Positions 13,293-25,252 of a DNA stretch of 64,000 nt are shown piece after piece (position 1 is the stretch's first letter; the number at the start of each line of letters is the position of its first letter). Both the position numbers and the translations under genes were made by a program. This stretch comes from Paragordius varius. Lineage: Eukaryota; Nematomorpha. The notes under the pieces are model-generated. The model had not been told where the DNA came from, made no database searches, and was given only the letters and a program-made list of their open reading frames with translations. The stretch is from assembly GCA_964247055.1 (NCBI GenBank), contig OZ176053.1, forward strand, positions 11,470,001-11,534,000, read 5' to 3'.

Positions 13293-15421
13293 TACGCGCC
13301 TAACTTGGGCCCAACAATTTTGGCATAAACTCACTATTTTGGAAAATTAGAATTTTTCTGGGAAGAAGTGGGGCGTGGAAAATGAGTCCATACTATATCC
13401 TAAAAAATCTAACTTTATATTTTGAAAACTCGAAAACCGGTTATTCATATGAGAGTTTACTAAAAATCATCTTGTAGTAAACACGGTGTGTGTGGACTGC
13501 TTATTATTTCCAATCCAATATTTATACTGCTTATTGATGCTTCTATAAGCAAGCTATTATTATCATCATTATAGTCAAAAATATATATGTAATTAAAAAA
13601 TTGATCTTCACAAGCTCTACAAAAATAATCAGAAAGAAAAGATCCCTCTAGTATTGTCTAATAATATTTATCTAAATCTTACCTAATACAAATGGCAGTC
13701 TTATCATAAAAAATATTCAAAATGATCTCTTTCTTTTTCTCCATATTTTCTTCGTCAATGATTGCTATATTTTCGAACGTAAGATAAAAATTAAGAATTA
13801 CATTGAATCTATATAAATATGCGCTTTAGATCACCTCTTTTTACGCGCTATATGTGTTTTCAATATAATCATTTTTTATAATTAAATCATTTTTTCTTCG
13901 AGTTTAGATTAAAACGAATAAAATGAAAAAAATATGTATGGTTGTTATAGACACGTTTTGTCGTATTCACCAATATTTAATTTGTATTCCTATTCCTACT
14001 ATACTGTACACAGCGCATTTATGGCATTGAGGTTTCTTCGAAAAATGATTTGACAATTTTTCTATTATCATTATGTTTGGACACACACTTTACAATACAA
14101 CATTACACAAATAATATATTATGTATTTTTCATGGCATGTTGCAAAATTTTATATAGATGGCCCTTTCAACACTGCATCAATTTTTTAGTTTTTCTCTTT
14201 TATTTTTTTCTAAAATATACACATTCATGTACGGTATTTTTGTTGTTGTGTGGTTAATAACTATTGATACTTGGATATTTTAGCTTTTCAAAAAAAAGTG
14301 TTTTGAAAAGAGTATATTGAGGTAAAAAACTCATAAAAGTCCGAGAAATTTAAAAAATGTCGACAAAACTCTTGCATATGACTGTATAAGTTTGTATGCG
14401 TTTCCATCTATATGTATTACCATAATCATATATTATTAAAGAAAAATTAAAAAGAGACCAATTCGAATTTAACCGTAAGCCCACACGTTTTCAGTCTTTT
14501 AATTTCTTTCTTTTTTTTCGTTTCAAAAGCGTGAATTGGCAATCGAATCACCCTCTATATGACTAGCCACCCAAATCCCCGCATTACTCTTGTATTCATT
14601 CGGTCCATAAAATATTTTACATTTTCTTTAATTTTTTCAAAAATATTTTTTTGTCTGTTAAAATTGAAAAACATTTGAGCCAAAAGCACTGTATAAAAAT
14701 CAGTTACTTGTGTGGTATTTTATTAAGTTAAATTTAACAACTAAATAAATAATTTTGGGGAGGAAGGAAATGAAAATTTTATAATTAACCATACCATAAT
14801 AATATCGTATTAAACTTTATATTTGCAATATTGTATAAACCCGTTCTTGTCCCTTTATCTGCCCATTGTACCTTATTTATTTATATTATTAAAAGCTTTT
14901 ATTGGCCATTTTGTCTATATCTATTACATATTTCAATCAATTGCTTGGTTTAAATCAAAACTGAATATGTAAGTTAATTCAAAGATTATTGAAAAATTGA
15001 TACCGCACTTTTCATTTTTAACTTAATTTAACTGCAAAATTAGTATTGTTTTATTTTATTTGACAATTACTCTCTCTTAATAATTATCCCCAAAGTTGCT
15101 ATAAAAAATTTATTTTTAAATCTGTAAATCTAATTATTCATCAAAAAATATATCATATATTTTGCTTCTTGTATACATTCATAATGTAATTTGTAAAATT
15201 TTTATTTTAATCACTTGTATGTATATCGATTGAGTTATCTATCTATCCCACCTTGTGTATTGTTCATTATATACGTATTTCCATATATACATAATATATT
15301 TTATTTTACAAGATGTTAATATATTCTCCTAAATATTTTCAATAAATTAAATTTTAAATGATCCATCATGAATGATTACATTGTTTATATGTAGTAGTTA
15401 TTACGAGTAATACGATACTTT

Positions 15422-15619
15422 TTAAATTTTCTGCCCAGCGTATTTAGCAACGTCGGCACTTTCTTTACCTTTCACTTTACCCGTTATACGATGATATTCT
15501 AAATTTTTGGCCCTAACAGTGTGTCCAAAGAACGATAACTTTAGTTTGAGGCAATGTTTGAACCGTTGTGGGATTCGTTTTTTTTCAGAACTCTCGAATT
15601 TTTTATTTTGTGTCGCCAT
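15422..15619 (-). pseudogene. LINE reverse-transcriptase C-terminal fragment (probable)
   Basis: A 65-codon minus-strand frame is GC-raised against its flanks and starts in a good context (AACATGG). The stretch KLSFFGHTVRAKNLEYHRI followed by TGKVKGK resembles the (L/R)-x-FFGHxxR...GKVEGKR tail seen near the C terminus of many non-LTR retrotransposon reverse transcriptases. No RT catalytic core lies upstream, so if the match is right this is a 3' remnant. It could instead be a small unrecognised host gene; I cannot exclude that. Confidence 0.4.
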
Positions 15620-17454
15620 GTTATCTCTTAAAAAACCTTGAAATCGGAATAAATTTTTTTATACCCCTTCAAATTTTATCACTGTGTTACATCATACAAA
15701 AGAGAATTGTAAATGACAAATAATTTAAGGTCGTGAACAACATAATAATGACCTAGCTATAGATTTTTATCTATGAGAAAACACTTTGAGAAGAAAAATT
15801 AAGGTTTGAAAATACACTTTTTAGCAAACTGGGTAAAAACCGTTTCCTGATAAATTTGAGGAACCGGACGATTCATATGGTTCCGGTTCCTACCCCTGAT
15901 TTTTACTCTTACCGTTGCTAAATTTTTTATAAAATATGGTTAAAAATGGGTAAAATTACCAATTATATTATATATATATAATCTGTAGTTTTCTAGCTAT
16001 TTTTTTAAAAATTGATTAAATATATTAGGGGTGCACATATAAAACGATAGGGTATCACATTAATTCAAAAACTTGAATATACGGCTAAACGATTTTGATA
16101 CTATTGCAAATGTCATTTGTTCCTGGCATACTAACGTTTCCGACACCTTCCGAATGCTTTGATAGAACTCTAAGTTAACCTAGAAAAATGATTTAATTCA
16201 TATAAACCCAGCATCTCTATGCCAGAGGTATTGCATATGTTATAAGCACTCTTTCTAACAAAATACTTATAATACATTTACCAATTTCTCTATAAAAAAT
16301 ATTTTTCAAAAAATTTTGTTTTTATTACTATACTGACGTTATTAGTCATCTGGGCGGCCGTGTGTTCGAACGCTCTGCCGATAAATTTCAATTCTATATT
16401 TGTATTAAAAAAGTATTTGGAATGTACTCACCACGTTAACCTTCTGGAACAGGGGTGCCCAACAAACATAGATTATAGCAGAATTTTTGTCTCATGAAAT
16501 CCGGCGGACTAGTATTTAAGCACATGGGCATTAATAAATAATTATTTATAAAGTTCAAAATTTATTTTTTTAACAAATGTGCAAACACAAAATATATTTA
16601 AAATAGTGATAATAATTTCGTTGCCACAATTTAGGAGGTCGCACCTTTTTGTTTTTGTGTAAACGCCGACATATTTTTAGTTAAACCAACCCAAGTTTAC
16701 TATCCGATACAAAATCGAAAATCTTTTATTATTAAAAGAAAACGAACTTATAATTTATTTAGTTTTTTTCACTTTTGGTATTTTAAATTTAAATGGCTCC
16801 AAAACACGATTGAAATGAACAGCTGATATTATAAACCATAGATATCAATGCTTGTAAATTGTAATTTGAAGCTTTCAATTACATTTATTTGTCTTCTTGC
16901 TTTTAAATATCTAAGGAAAAAATGGCAAAAATGTTTAAATTGATTTTTTTAAAATTTTACATGAATTTTTTTTGTATCATGTGCCTTAAAGGCTGAGAGC
17001 ATATTTTTAAATTCGCCCAATGCTAAAATTTTTTAAATACTTAAATTTCATAATCTAGGGGTAAAACTACCCCTAAAAGGTCATGATTGTCATAACAAAC
17101 AGTAAGATATAAGAAATTAAAAGTTTTTAAATACATCCTTCAACTTAGATATTACAAATATATTTGAGTTGATATCATTTTGTAATTACCATTAAGAAGA
17201 AAACAATATTTTTTTCATAATTATTTTCAACTAAAGGCAGATAATATGTGAACATATTTAATCATTAATAATTGGTATACTTTCCGGCTTATTAGCTTCA
17301 TCAGTACATCTCTTTTTTTAAATTATTTCTTTTCCGTTTAAGCCATTTCTCTTTATATTTAGCTAGACAAATGTTGGTCAGATTGAATTCGTTAAATTAA
17401 ATAATTATCATAAATTTCTGTGTCTATTACTATGTCTCAACAATATAGTATTAT

Positions 17455-17993
17455 TTAACACTTCGATTCACATTGGGGTATCTCAATACCCCAGACTAAA
17501 TTCATATTAATATTTTTAAAAAACTACTGGAGGAAACGGTCTCAATTTAAATTTATGCTTCTATCCTATAAAAATTATATAAATAAGCCAAAATATCTAA
17601 AAAAATTTGAAAAAAGTTCTATGTCGGACTACTTTGACGCCATTATTTTGCAAAATTTTTCCAAAATATGTGTTCATTTGTAAAAATTAAAGCTATTTTT
17701 TTATTTAAATTACATCTCAATTGGTAGAAATGGAAAAAGTGGTTTATTTTGCATTATTTTTCAATTAATGCACACATGTTACGTTGACTAAATTTTTGCC
17801 TTTCGGTTTCACATTAAAATAAGTAATATCAAGTATTTTTGAATAAATTTTTTTGTGTTATATTAGTGCAAAATTTTGCCATGGTTTTGATTCCTCCCTA
17901 TTTTTTAAAGTATTTAATAAACAGGCCTGGGGTATTTAACTACCCCATTTTGAATCGAAGGACTGAAATGAATGTGTTGTATCCAAGTGTTAA
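17455..17993. mobile_element. 539-bp TIR element, family E (uninterrupted copy)
   Basis: The outer ends are inverted (TTAACACTTCGATTC against TTAACACTTGGATAC). Inside each end is a second inverted block, CTTCGATTCACATTGGGGTA with TACCCC on the left, and TACCCCATTTTGAATCGAAG on the right. The same element occurs at 42981-44530, where another transposon has inserted. No coding capacity is seen. Confidence 0.75.
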
Positions 17994-18994
17994 TCTCGAA
18001 ACATGACTTTTATAAAAATAATAATATTTTTCACTAAAAACCAAGAATGTAATAATAATGGCAATGCCCTGTCACGCGATGCTGAAACTTAGTCGAAAGG
18101 ATCTATTAAATCATTTCCAAATATAATAATATTTAAATGGAGCCATTCGTCTTCTCGGATTTTTGCATAATCACGATTTTTATGTCGAGTAAGCTTTTTT
18201 CCACGCTTTAAAAAAAGATTTGTTGGGACTTGGTTTACCAAAACTGCTAATACAAGCTTAGGGCTAAACTTAGGTACTCATTCCGAAAATGGCTCTACGC
18301 ATTCATAAACGTATTAAAGTATTCATTATTTTAATGACATGTGTCCCGGAAAATTAGAATAAAACAATTTTTATATGGATGTCAAGGGGTTTCGGAAAAA
18401 AATCTTTCTTATGTATGACGATAATTCTCGACAATGATACATGAGACATTTATTTTTTTGTTACCGCGCCTATTTCCGTTCTCAAAGCGCCGATCATAAT
18501 AAAATTATTATTTTAAATTTTCTGTTTAAAAAGAATCAACTCCTATATAAAGCTTTCCAGAAAATTTACCTCCTAAAAAGCGTTTAAAATATTATATCAG
18601 ATACCTAGGACCATTTATGAACACTTCGCATACGTTTCCTCAAAAATGCATTATCCTAAGTTTTTGTAATGGAAGGGTAGATCTCGAACTTAATTCTCTA
18701 AAACTAACTTTATATCTTGTTTTAGAGTACCTATTTAATAAATAGATGGTTTAAAATTGACCAAAAAGTCGAATATTTCTTAATTTAGGCTATTTCGTAA
18801 AACAGAACCCCCTTTGTACTTAATAGTATACATTTTGTAATTTAATACCAAGATCTTACATAATTTCGCGTTTAAAGTGTAAAATAAAAACTAATGGGTT
18901 TTTCTTAACAACGAAAATTATTAACTTGGTTACCCCAGAATCGAATGTGTCTTTCAAAAAAATGTTAAATTAAAAATAATTTATTTAAAATATA

Positions 18995-19606
18995 TTATAT
19001 AATACAAGAACATTGATTTGTTTTCCGGGCAGTTTTATAGAAAGCTTTACTATCCATACTTAATTGATCAGATTTTTGTACAAGGTCATCTAATTTTTCC
19101 CCACGTTGTAGAACAGATTCGATGGTACTGTGCAATATTATTTTAGTTTCATCCAAATCATTTTCCAATCTTGTCAAAGGATCCGCCTCTTTGGGATTTT
19201 GATATTGAGTTAAAATATTTGTAAGGTATGGATCTATTGTGGGTTTTTGTTGATTCAAAGACGAATTAATAATTTCATTGGAATATTTGTCAATCAACTT
19301 GGTCAAAAGGGTTTGAGCAACTCGTTTAGGATACTCCTGATCTGAGAATATGATTGCTCCAAGTTTGTTATCAGAACGGGTATAAACATGACATAAATAC
19401 TCATTTTGAGTTATGGTGCTTCTTGTGCCTGCATCCGTCCTTGTAACAAGCAATTCAGCGGTAAATTTCATAAATTCTTCTACACCACGTTTTTGGAAGT
19501 AACCAAAAGATGACACATCCACACTGTATTTAATTATATTAGCCTTTTTATCGTCTCTATTCGCGAATTCATCTTTGACAACAATAAAAATACCATATAA
19601 TTTCAT
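18995..19606 (-). CDS. YKT6: YKT6, longin R-SNARE, intronless
   Basis: The 203-residue product is colinear with animal YKT6 (human 198). YKT6 is an R-SNARE for ER-Golgi, endosomal and autophagosomal fusion that cycles between cytosol and membrane by lipidation. Residues 1 to about 130 form the longin domain (KLYGIFIVV, DVSSFGYFQKR, DQEYPKRVAQTLL). The SNARE motif follows, with the zero-layer arginine at R168 in LQRGEKLDDLV. The tail KAFYKTARK is family-typical. The end is odd: it reads Q-C-S-C-I-I, with cysteines at 199 and 201, rather than the usual CCAIM-like CaaX box. The last four residues are therefore not C-a-a-X. The gene is single-exon although its neighbours are heavily spliced. Its ATG lies 63 bp from the divergent INTS15 start. 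Confidence 0.96.
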   Translation of the reverse strand: MKLYGIFIVVKDEFANRDDKKANIIKYSVDVSSFGYFQKRGVEEFMKFTAELLVTRTDAGTRSTITQNEYLCHVYTRSDNKLGAIIFSDQEYPKRVAQTLLTKLIDKYSNEIINSSLNQQKPTIDPYLTNILTQYQNPKEADPLTRLENDLDETKIILHSTIESVLQRGEKLDDLVQKSDQLSMDSKAFYKTARKTNQCSCII

Positions 19607-19669
19607 TACGCGTTTTAATAATTAATTCATGCATAAACACAGCATCTCAAAATTTAAATTTTATAGAAG
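19607..19669. promoter_or_regulatory. Compact bidirectional promoter region between YKT6 and INTS15
   Basis: Only 63 bp separate the two divergent start codons, so both promoters must lie in this gap or extend into the opposite gene. I see no clear TATA box or CpG feature. Just before the INTS15 ATG, TTTAAATTTTATAG resembles a 3' splice acceptor placed three bases upstream of the start, which would also suit an upstream non-coding exon or a spliced leader. Confidence 0.5.
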
Positions 19670-22600
19670 ATGAGCGAAATCAATGAAGAATTTTTTAAAA
19701 TAGAAAAATGCGAATTTCCCGATATAGTTGATAAAGCCCTTCATCTTTTTAACGAATACTCTGTGACTATTAATAAGTTTATATTCGATGCTAAAGTAAA
19801 ATCCCCGCAAAAGAAAAAAATTGATAAAAATGATCTTGATTTAGCCTATATTAAAAGAATTCTGTTCTGTATAAAGAATGATAAAATGACAGTTTATATA
19901 TTTATTATTTATATTTTAGATGTTATCACCATTACAAGAGTTTGAATTAGTCGAACGTATATATTCTTTCTTTACTGATAATTGTGGTCCAATCATAGAG
20001 AAAGAACAACTTGAAACTCAATATGCGTCCCACAAAACCTCAGCCAAATATGTCATTCCCAAAAATATATTTATTATATGTCAACAACGATACTTGACCA
20101 TCATTAAATATGATAATGTACAGGTCAAAAACTCGCAGATGCTTTTCGACATTATTTTTGGGAAACGTGGACGTGACCCAAATCATCATGTAAAAGTTTT
20201 GGCTCATATCATTATTATGGCTATTGTGTTTCAAACTAATCAAATATTGTATCACACTTCATTTTGGATACAAGTAAACTTTTTTATCTAATAAATATAT
20301 TATTGAGGGCACATATTAGGGATATTTTACCAAAAAAATTAAATATATTTATTATACAAGAGTAATTTTATTGCCAATTACAGTGTGCATTTTAATGGTT
20401 GCTTATTTCACACTGTAGCTGGGCAATTCGCAACACATTAGGATATCGAAAAAACAATAAAATGGTGAATAAACAACTATTTCCTTTTATTTTCCATGCT
20501 GTTGATATTGCCCTACTATAGTGTGAAATAAGCAACCAAATTCATACTGTATTTATATGTAATACAAAAAAGCTTTTCGGAAAAGTATGTCATATAACAG
20601 CTGATTTAAATATATATATATATATATATATATATTGTCATCTATATTCAAAAATTTTATGTTTCATGAGAAAATATTTTACATTTTTTAAATAATATGT
20701 GTTTTAAGGTACATATATTGCATATTTTTAATAAATCCCAAAATATTTTTTTTTAATTATGCAAATTTAAATCAATAAGGGGTTGTCTGTATCTTTGCGA
20801 AAATTAATGATGTCTAAATTTATAGTTTTAAATAATATAATGCTTATGACTAATATATATATATATTTAAAAAAAATTTGCATAGAAAAGTTTGGCAAAT
20901 TCCGAAGTTTTGAACATTATTCTACAAAAGTTGATTGAAGAATTCATAGTTTATCAAAATGGGTTTCCTGATCGCTTAATATCTATCATCCATTTGTGTC
21001 CCATGTTTTGTTATCATTTTATCGGGCAATTAGTCTTTTATGCTTTTGTAACATGTAAAATTTATTCCTTATATTTTATATTTATAGAATTGTCTACAGG
21101 TTGGAAAAAATATTTTTCGGATAAAAATATAGATTAAAATTTCAAAATTTAAACGAAAAAGTAATGCATTTCGGTTTTATTATGACATTTTTTAAATTTA
21201 GTAGATCTAATAATTTATGGCTTGTTTGAATTTAAAATAAGTTTTATTAACTTTGAGAATTATAGAGTATATATAAGTGTTTTTGATAATATTACTTTAT
21301 CCAGGTTTATTATCTAATCATCTTGATTCCAAAAATTTAAACAAAAAATTGATTTTCGCTGCTTAGCCAACTTCTGCATATTTATATTTTTACCATATCA
21401 TATAAATTACTTAAAATTATTCAATCATTACCGAAATATATAGTTAAGCAATATTACACAGAACAAAAACCGGCACATTTATTGCGAATCCTAGAAGTCT
21501 TAAATCAATGGTTGGAAATTTATCCTGAATTGATAATGCCACAATTCTTGATTCCTAAACCACTATCAAACAGTGAAAAAGATAGGTGGACATTAAAATA
21601 TATTGTAAAAAATAAATAATGTTAAAAGATTTAGAATGTTGCGTTTTTGACTTAGCAATAAACAAATTTAGTAAAAAGTTATTTATAATTTTTTTGTTAT
21701 CATATAAATTAATTTATCTCCTACTTACAATTTCCACGAATTCCAAATTATAAAACTGTCTGACAATTAAGTATATTAAGATTTTTTATATTATTTCATT
21801 ATTTATAGTGTATATTTTTGTTTTTAGAGATTTTCATATTGTAAAGTATGTGTTTATAAAAACCATATAATAAATATTAACGCATTAAAAAATCAAACAC
21901 TAAAAACTAACCATACTTGATTCTGTAGTTTCAGCCGAGATTTTATCCCTTTTTAGGGTGTGTTAAATTTTAATGGAATTATTTAAAAATAAGTTTTTAC
22001 TTTCATAGACAACTGTACAAATCTGTGGCAAAACGTGTATCTTTACCCAATCAAAATCCTTTGCTCATTACAATATGGTGGATGTGTCAAATCAAATTTG
22101 GTTTAAATTTAACGGACATGAGATTGAGAGAAAGTAATTTTTAAAGTTATTTAGTAAGAAAGAATTTATTTAGTTAAATAATTCAATATTTTTTGAAGAG
22201 TATGTCAATATGGCCCGTGTTGAATTTGTTTAATTATTAATTAATAAAATATTAAACCTGGATAAATTTAAAATATAAAACGTTTGTATGATAAAGCCCT
22301 TTAATTTATAGAATTTATAGTTTTGTATCTTACTTTGTATTCCTAATTTAGAATTCCAGCATATGTGTAATACATTTTATTATAAATTTTCTTATTATTT
22401 CCAATATAGGTGTATCTCGGCTCCATTTAAACATTTGCAAAAGTTTATCGAATGTAGCCTTACACACTGATCCAGCTTTTTTCCATAGATTACTTGAACC
22501 ATTCAACATTATTTCTGAAAATAAAAAGGTTTCGAACCTATATATAATATTATAATATCATTATATTAATATAATATTTACAAGCATTATTACCATTTAA

Positions 22601-25252
22601 ACTTTATGTTCAGCCTTGAGCAATTTAAATTCCCCCTTACGAAGGGTTTCACATATCGTTTATAATTTCTATTGATAGTTTCATTCTATTTAATTATCCT
22701 TTATCGTTATATTACGGATTTTAACAACCGTTATTACAAAACATAATTAATCCGTTAATTACCATTACAATGATGAGTTATATTAGCCCTAAAACATAAT
22801 TTATTTAGGTGAATTTGAATTGTTCAAGGGTGAATTTGAATTATTCAAGTGAATGTGAATTTTAAATAATATATATTATAGGATCCTTATGATTTGTTGG
22901 GCAACTTGGACGTTTTAGCTAATACGGACGAATTAAAAGGTTTAAATAAAATAATACAAATCAGTTAACAATTACAGTTTCTTACAAAATCAAAATGTAA
23001 AAACTTATTTTTGTGATTGATACCTGTAAGCGCAATTCATTGAAAAATAAGGGCCAATACGAGATAAAACATATTTTTTTCCAGCCGTTTAATTAAGTAA
23101 GTAAAAAAATACTTATTCAGTATACATGACTACGTACCAATAAATTAAGGATTTTGAGTGAATTCGAAGAATAAAAAACTAACAAAAATAACACATTAAA
23201 TATCAATATTTTTTTAAACTTTTGAAATATTTAATATTTAGCAATCTCATAAACGCTTGTTTAACAAATATTTACTAGAAATTTTTTTTCGTTTTGCTCT
23301 TAGATTTATGGGTATGTAAATTACACCAGACAACAAATTTTGACTTTTTTAATTTCAATTCTTGTAAATTCAAAATTTATTTCATTATAGTATATAAATA
23401 GCATATCTGAAAAAAATGGTCCAACACCCAAGAATTTTTCTTTATTAGGATTTATCGAACATTATTGTCTCCGTAAACTCGAAATTTTCAAAACTTAAGT
23501 TTCAGATATAGAGTCAAATATTCTATATCATTCGAGAGAGCCCGAAAGACTGAATCTTTCGAATGGTAGTTAGTCATATAAAACAATCAGTAAAAGTTAT
23601 TTGGCTTTATATAGTCAGAATTTTCAACCCATAAAAAAGTCAAAAATTTTAACAGAAAAACTAATTTAAATATTTAAATTATTTAAATATTATTATTAGG
23701 GTTACATTAGTAAAAAATTTTAAAAAATCTTTGAAAAGCTTTTGGAATGCTTTTTTAATAAAATAAATATCATAATTATTTACCTAGTGGATGCTAAAAT
23801 GCATATCTATTACTGTAAATTTAGTACATATTGGTTATAATTTAAAATAAGCCCTCTAAGGAAAATAATTAATGTTAATTTGGTGGTAATTTGTTAAACA
23901 CAAAAAATATGGCTGTTTTGAATGACATAAAATCAATAAATAAGTGTTTTAATACATAAAACTTTCTTGCGTTATCTTTTTTGGACATCCATTGCCATTT
24001 AGACAAAGTTTGAGCTATTTTCATCCATTAGTTTTAAAAATATATTAATTAAGAAAAACGCTCTTGCTTCGCGCATTTGTCGCTCTTTGTGTCCAATATT
24101 AAACATCGGTGTAAAACATATTAGTGTGCATTATGTACAGTTTTCACTACTCTTTCGAATGATATATTACAAATAAACATTTTTTGTATATTTTACAAGA
24201 AAAACATTATTATATTGATAAAGAGGGCGCATAATCATAAATTTAAATTATACAAAAATCTTAGGTGGAATCATAATTGTTATTTCAGATTTACTGTTAA
24301 AATTAAAAATTGCAAAAAAATCGAGTGGCAGAAAAATTTGTTTTCTAGTGTTATTAACTGTCTAACGGATTTGTCTTTTGCATTTATTACGTTTATATGG
24401 CGTCGTATGTACCCTCATTGTTTTTCAGCATTGACCATATTTCAAAATTTGGGTTAACATTACTATTTTAATGTGATATTTTAGCAAATCCATCAAATAC
24501 CGACCATGAGCTCATAATTGATAAGTTTATGTTAATCATACTTTTGGGTTTGAAAATGAAATGTTTACCCACAAAATACAAAGTTTCACAATCTGAACTA
24601 ACAACTAATAGTTTTGAACAAAATGACAAAAAACTGCAAGAATCCGTTCCCATAAATGATAATATGGAAACGCCAATGCAAACAGATGAGGATATTGCCG
24701 AAGAAGGTTTATAACAGATATAAATAAGGATTAAAATTAGGCACAAGTCTAAACAAAAAAAATTTGTTACGTAAAGTCTACGATGTTTCTTGAGCCTCCA
24801 TTTGAAAACATGTTTCTCTAGATTGAGTTGGGGGTGTTTTTTTACTACGGTGATCGTAAAGGCCCTATAAAAAATTTAATGTTTTATCGTTGTTACTATT
24901 ATATTAATACTATTTATTACCTTCAATTCTAATTTAACACACGCTACATTTTTTGAAATTACTGAATTATTTGCCGTAAATTTATTATTATAAAATTAAA
25001 AGAGATTCTATTTTCATATTTGCATTGTTAGGGGAAGAAAAATCACCAATAAATACGACACAAATGGAAATTGAAAACGATTCAAGCGTCGTCGATAAAA
25101 ACAATGATAGTAATTTAAATAAAGACTCCCCATCTGATAAGTTAATAATAGATGTGGATTGGAACACATATTTCATTCAAAGATATAGAATGCTACATTT
25201 ACCCACAAACAATCAATTTTTCAAAATGTATGAAACTCTAGTCAAAGGCTAA
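19670..25252 (+). CDS. INTS15: Integrator complex subunit 15 (C7orf26 family), nine exons
   Basis: Exons are 19670-19891, 19920-20273, 20886-21054, 21444-21585, 22009-22133, 22410-22528, 22882-22939, 24485-24706 and 25032-25252. All phases join, giving 543 residues (human 449). Recognised stretches are SPLQEFELVERIYSFF (human SLQELQLLEIMCNYF), VLAHIIIMAIVFQ, RLISIIHLCPMFCYHFI (human IQTLKQIFSASPRFCCQFI), LLRILEVLNQWLEIYPEL, NPLLITIWWMC (human TPLVGLIRWC), SRLHLNICKSL (human SKLHLSVLQVL) and the final YRMLHLPTNNQFF (human LCSRLPHNNLL). INTS15 is an alpha-helical Integrator subunit that supports snRNA 3'-end processing and transcription attenuation. Intron 1 is only 28 nt. The exon 4 donor (GTGGAC) was chosen because it keeps the conserved frame. 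An acidic, Ser/Asn-rich insert near the C terminus accounts for much of the extra length. Confidence 0.82.
19892..19919 (+). other. 28-nt intron (INTS15 intron 1)
   Basis: It begins GTTTATATAT and ends TATATTTTAG. It is not a multiple of three; reading through it leads to a stop within about 26 codons. Removing it joins codon 74 to the conserved SPLQEFELVERI segment in frame. Confidence 0.8.
20381..20549. mobile_element. TA-flanked MITE, family A (copy 2), in INTS15 intron 2
   Basis: The left end is CAGTGTGCATTTTAATGGTT and the right end is the inverse, ending TTCATACTG. TA lies immediately outside both ends (20379-20380 and 20550-20551). It is 169 bp with no coding capacity. It shares its arms with 1209-1365. 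Confidence 0.75.
22593..22869. mobile_element. MITE, family C (copy 2), in INTS15 intron 6
   Basis: Degenerate arms match the copy at 9800-10120: CCATTTAAAC plus altered repeats on the left, GTGAATTTGAATTGTTCAAG on the right. Its right end lies about 12 bp before the acceptor of INTS15 exon 7, so it probably contributes part of that 3' splice region. Confidence 0.6.
23322..24353. mobile_element. About 1.0-kb TIR element, family G (copy 1), in INTS15 intron 7
   Basis: Ends resemble ACACCAGACAACAAATTTT and its inverse (AAATTTGTTTTCTAGTGTTA). Colinear similarity with 32680-33914 extends over most of its length, including TGGTCCAACACCCAAGAATT, TTATTAGGGTTACATTAGTA and a GAAAAACGCTC block. No transposase is seen, so it is non-autonomous. 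The superfamily is unclear. Confidence 0.6.

Larger units (their letters stand above)
13293..18994. other. Gene-poor interval between YPEL and YKT6
   Basis: Apart from the LINE-like fragment at 15422-15619 and the transposon at 17455-17993, I see only AT-rich sequence. A hAT-like end motif (CAGGGGTGCCCAACAAA) occurs near 16451 without a clear partner. Confidence 0.55.

Noticed and set aside
16345-16385. B-box-like GTGTTCGAACGC
   Set aside because: No matching A-box or cloverleaf upstream.
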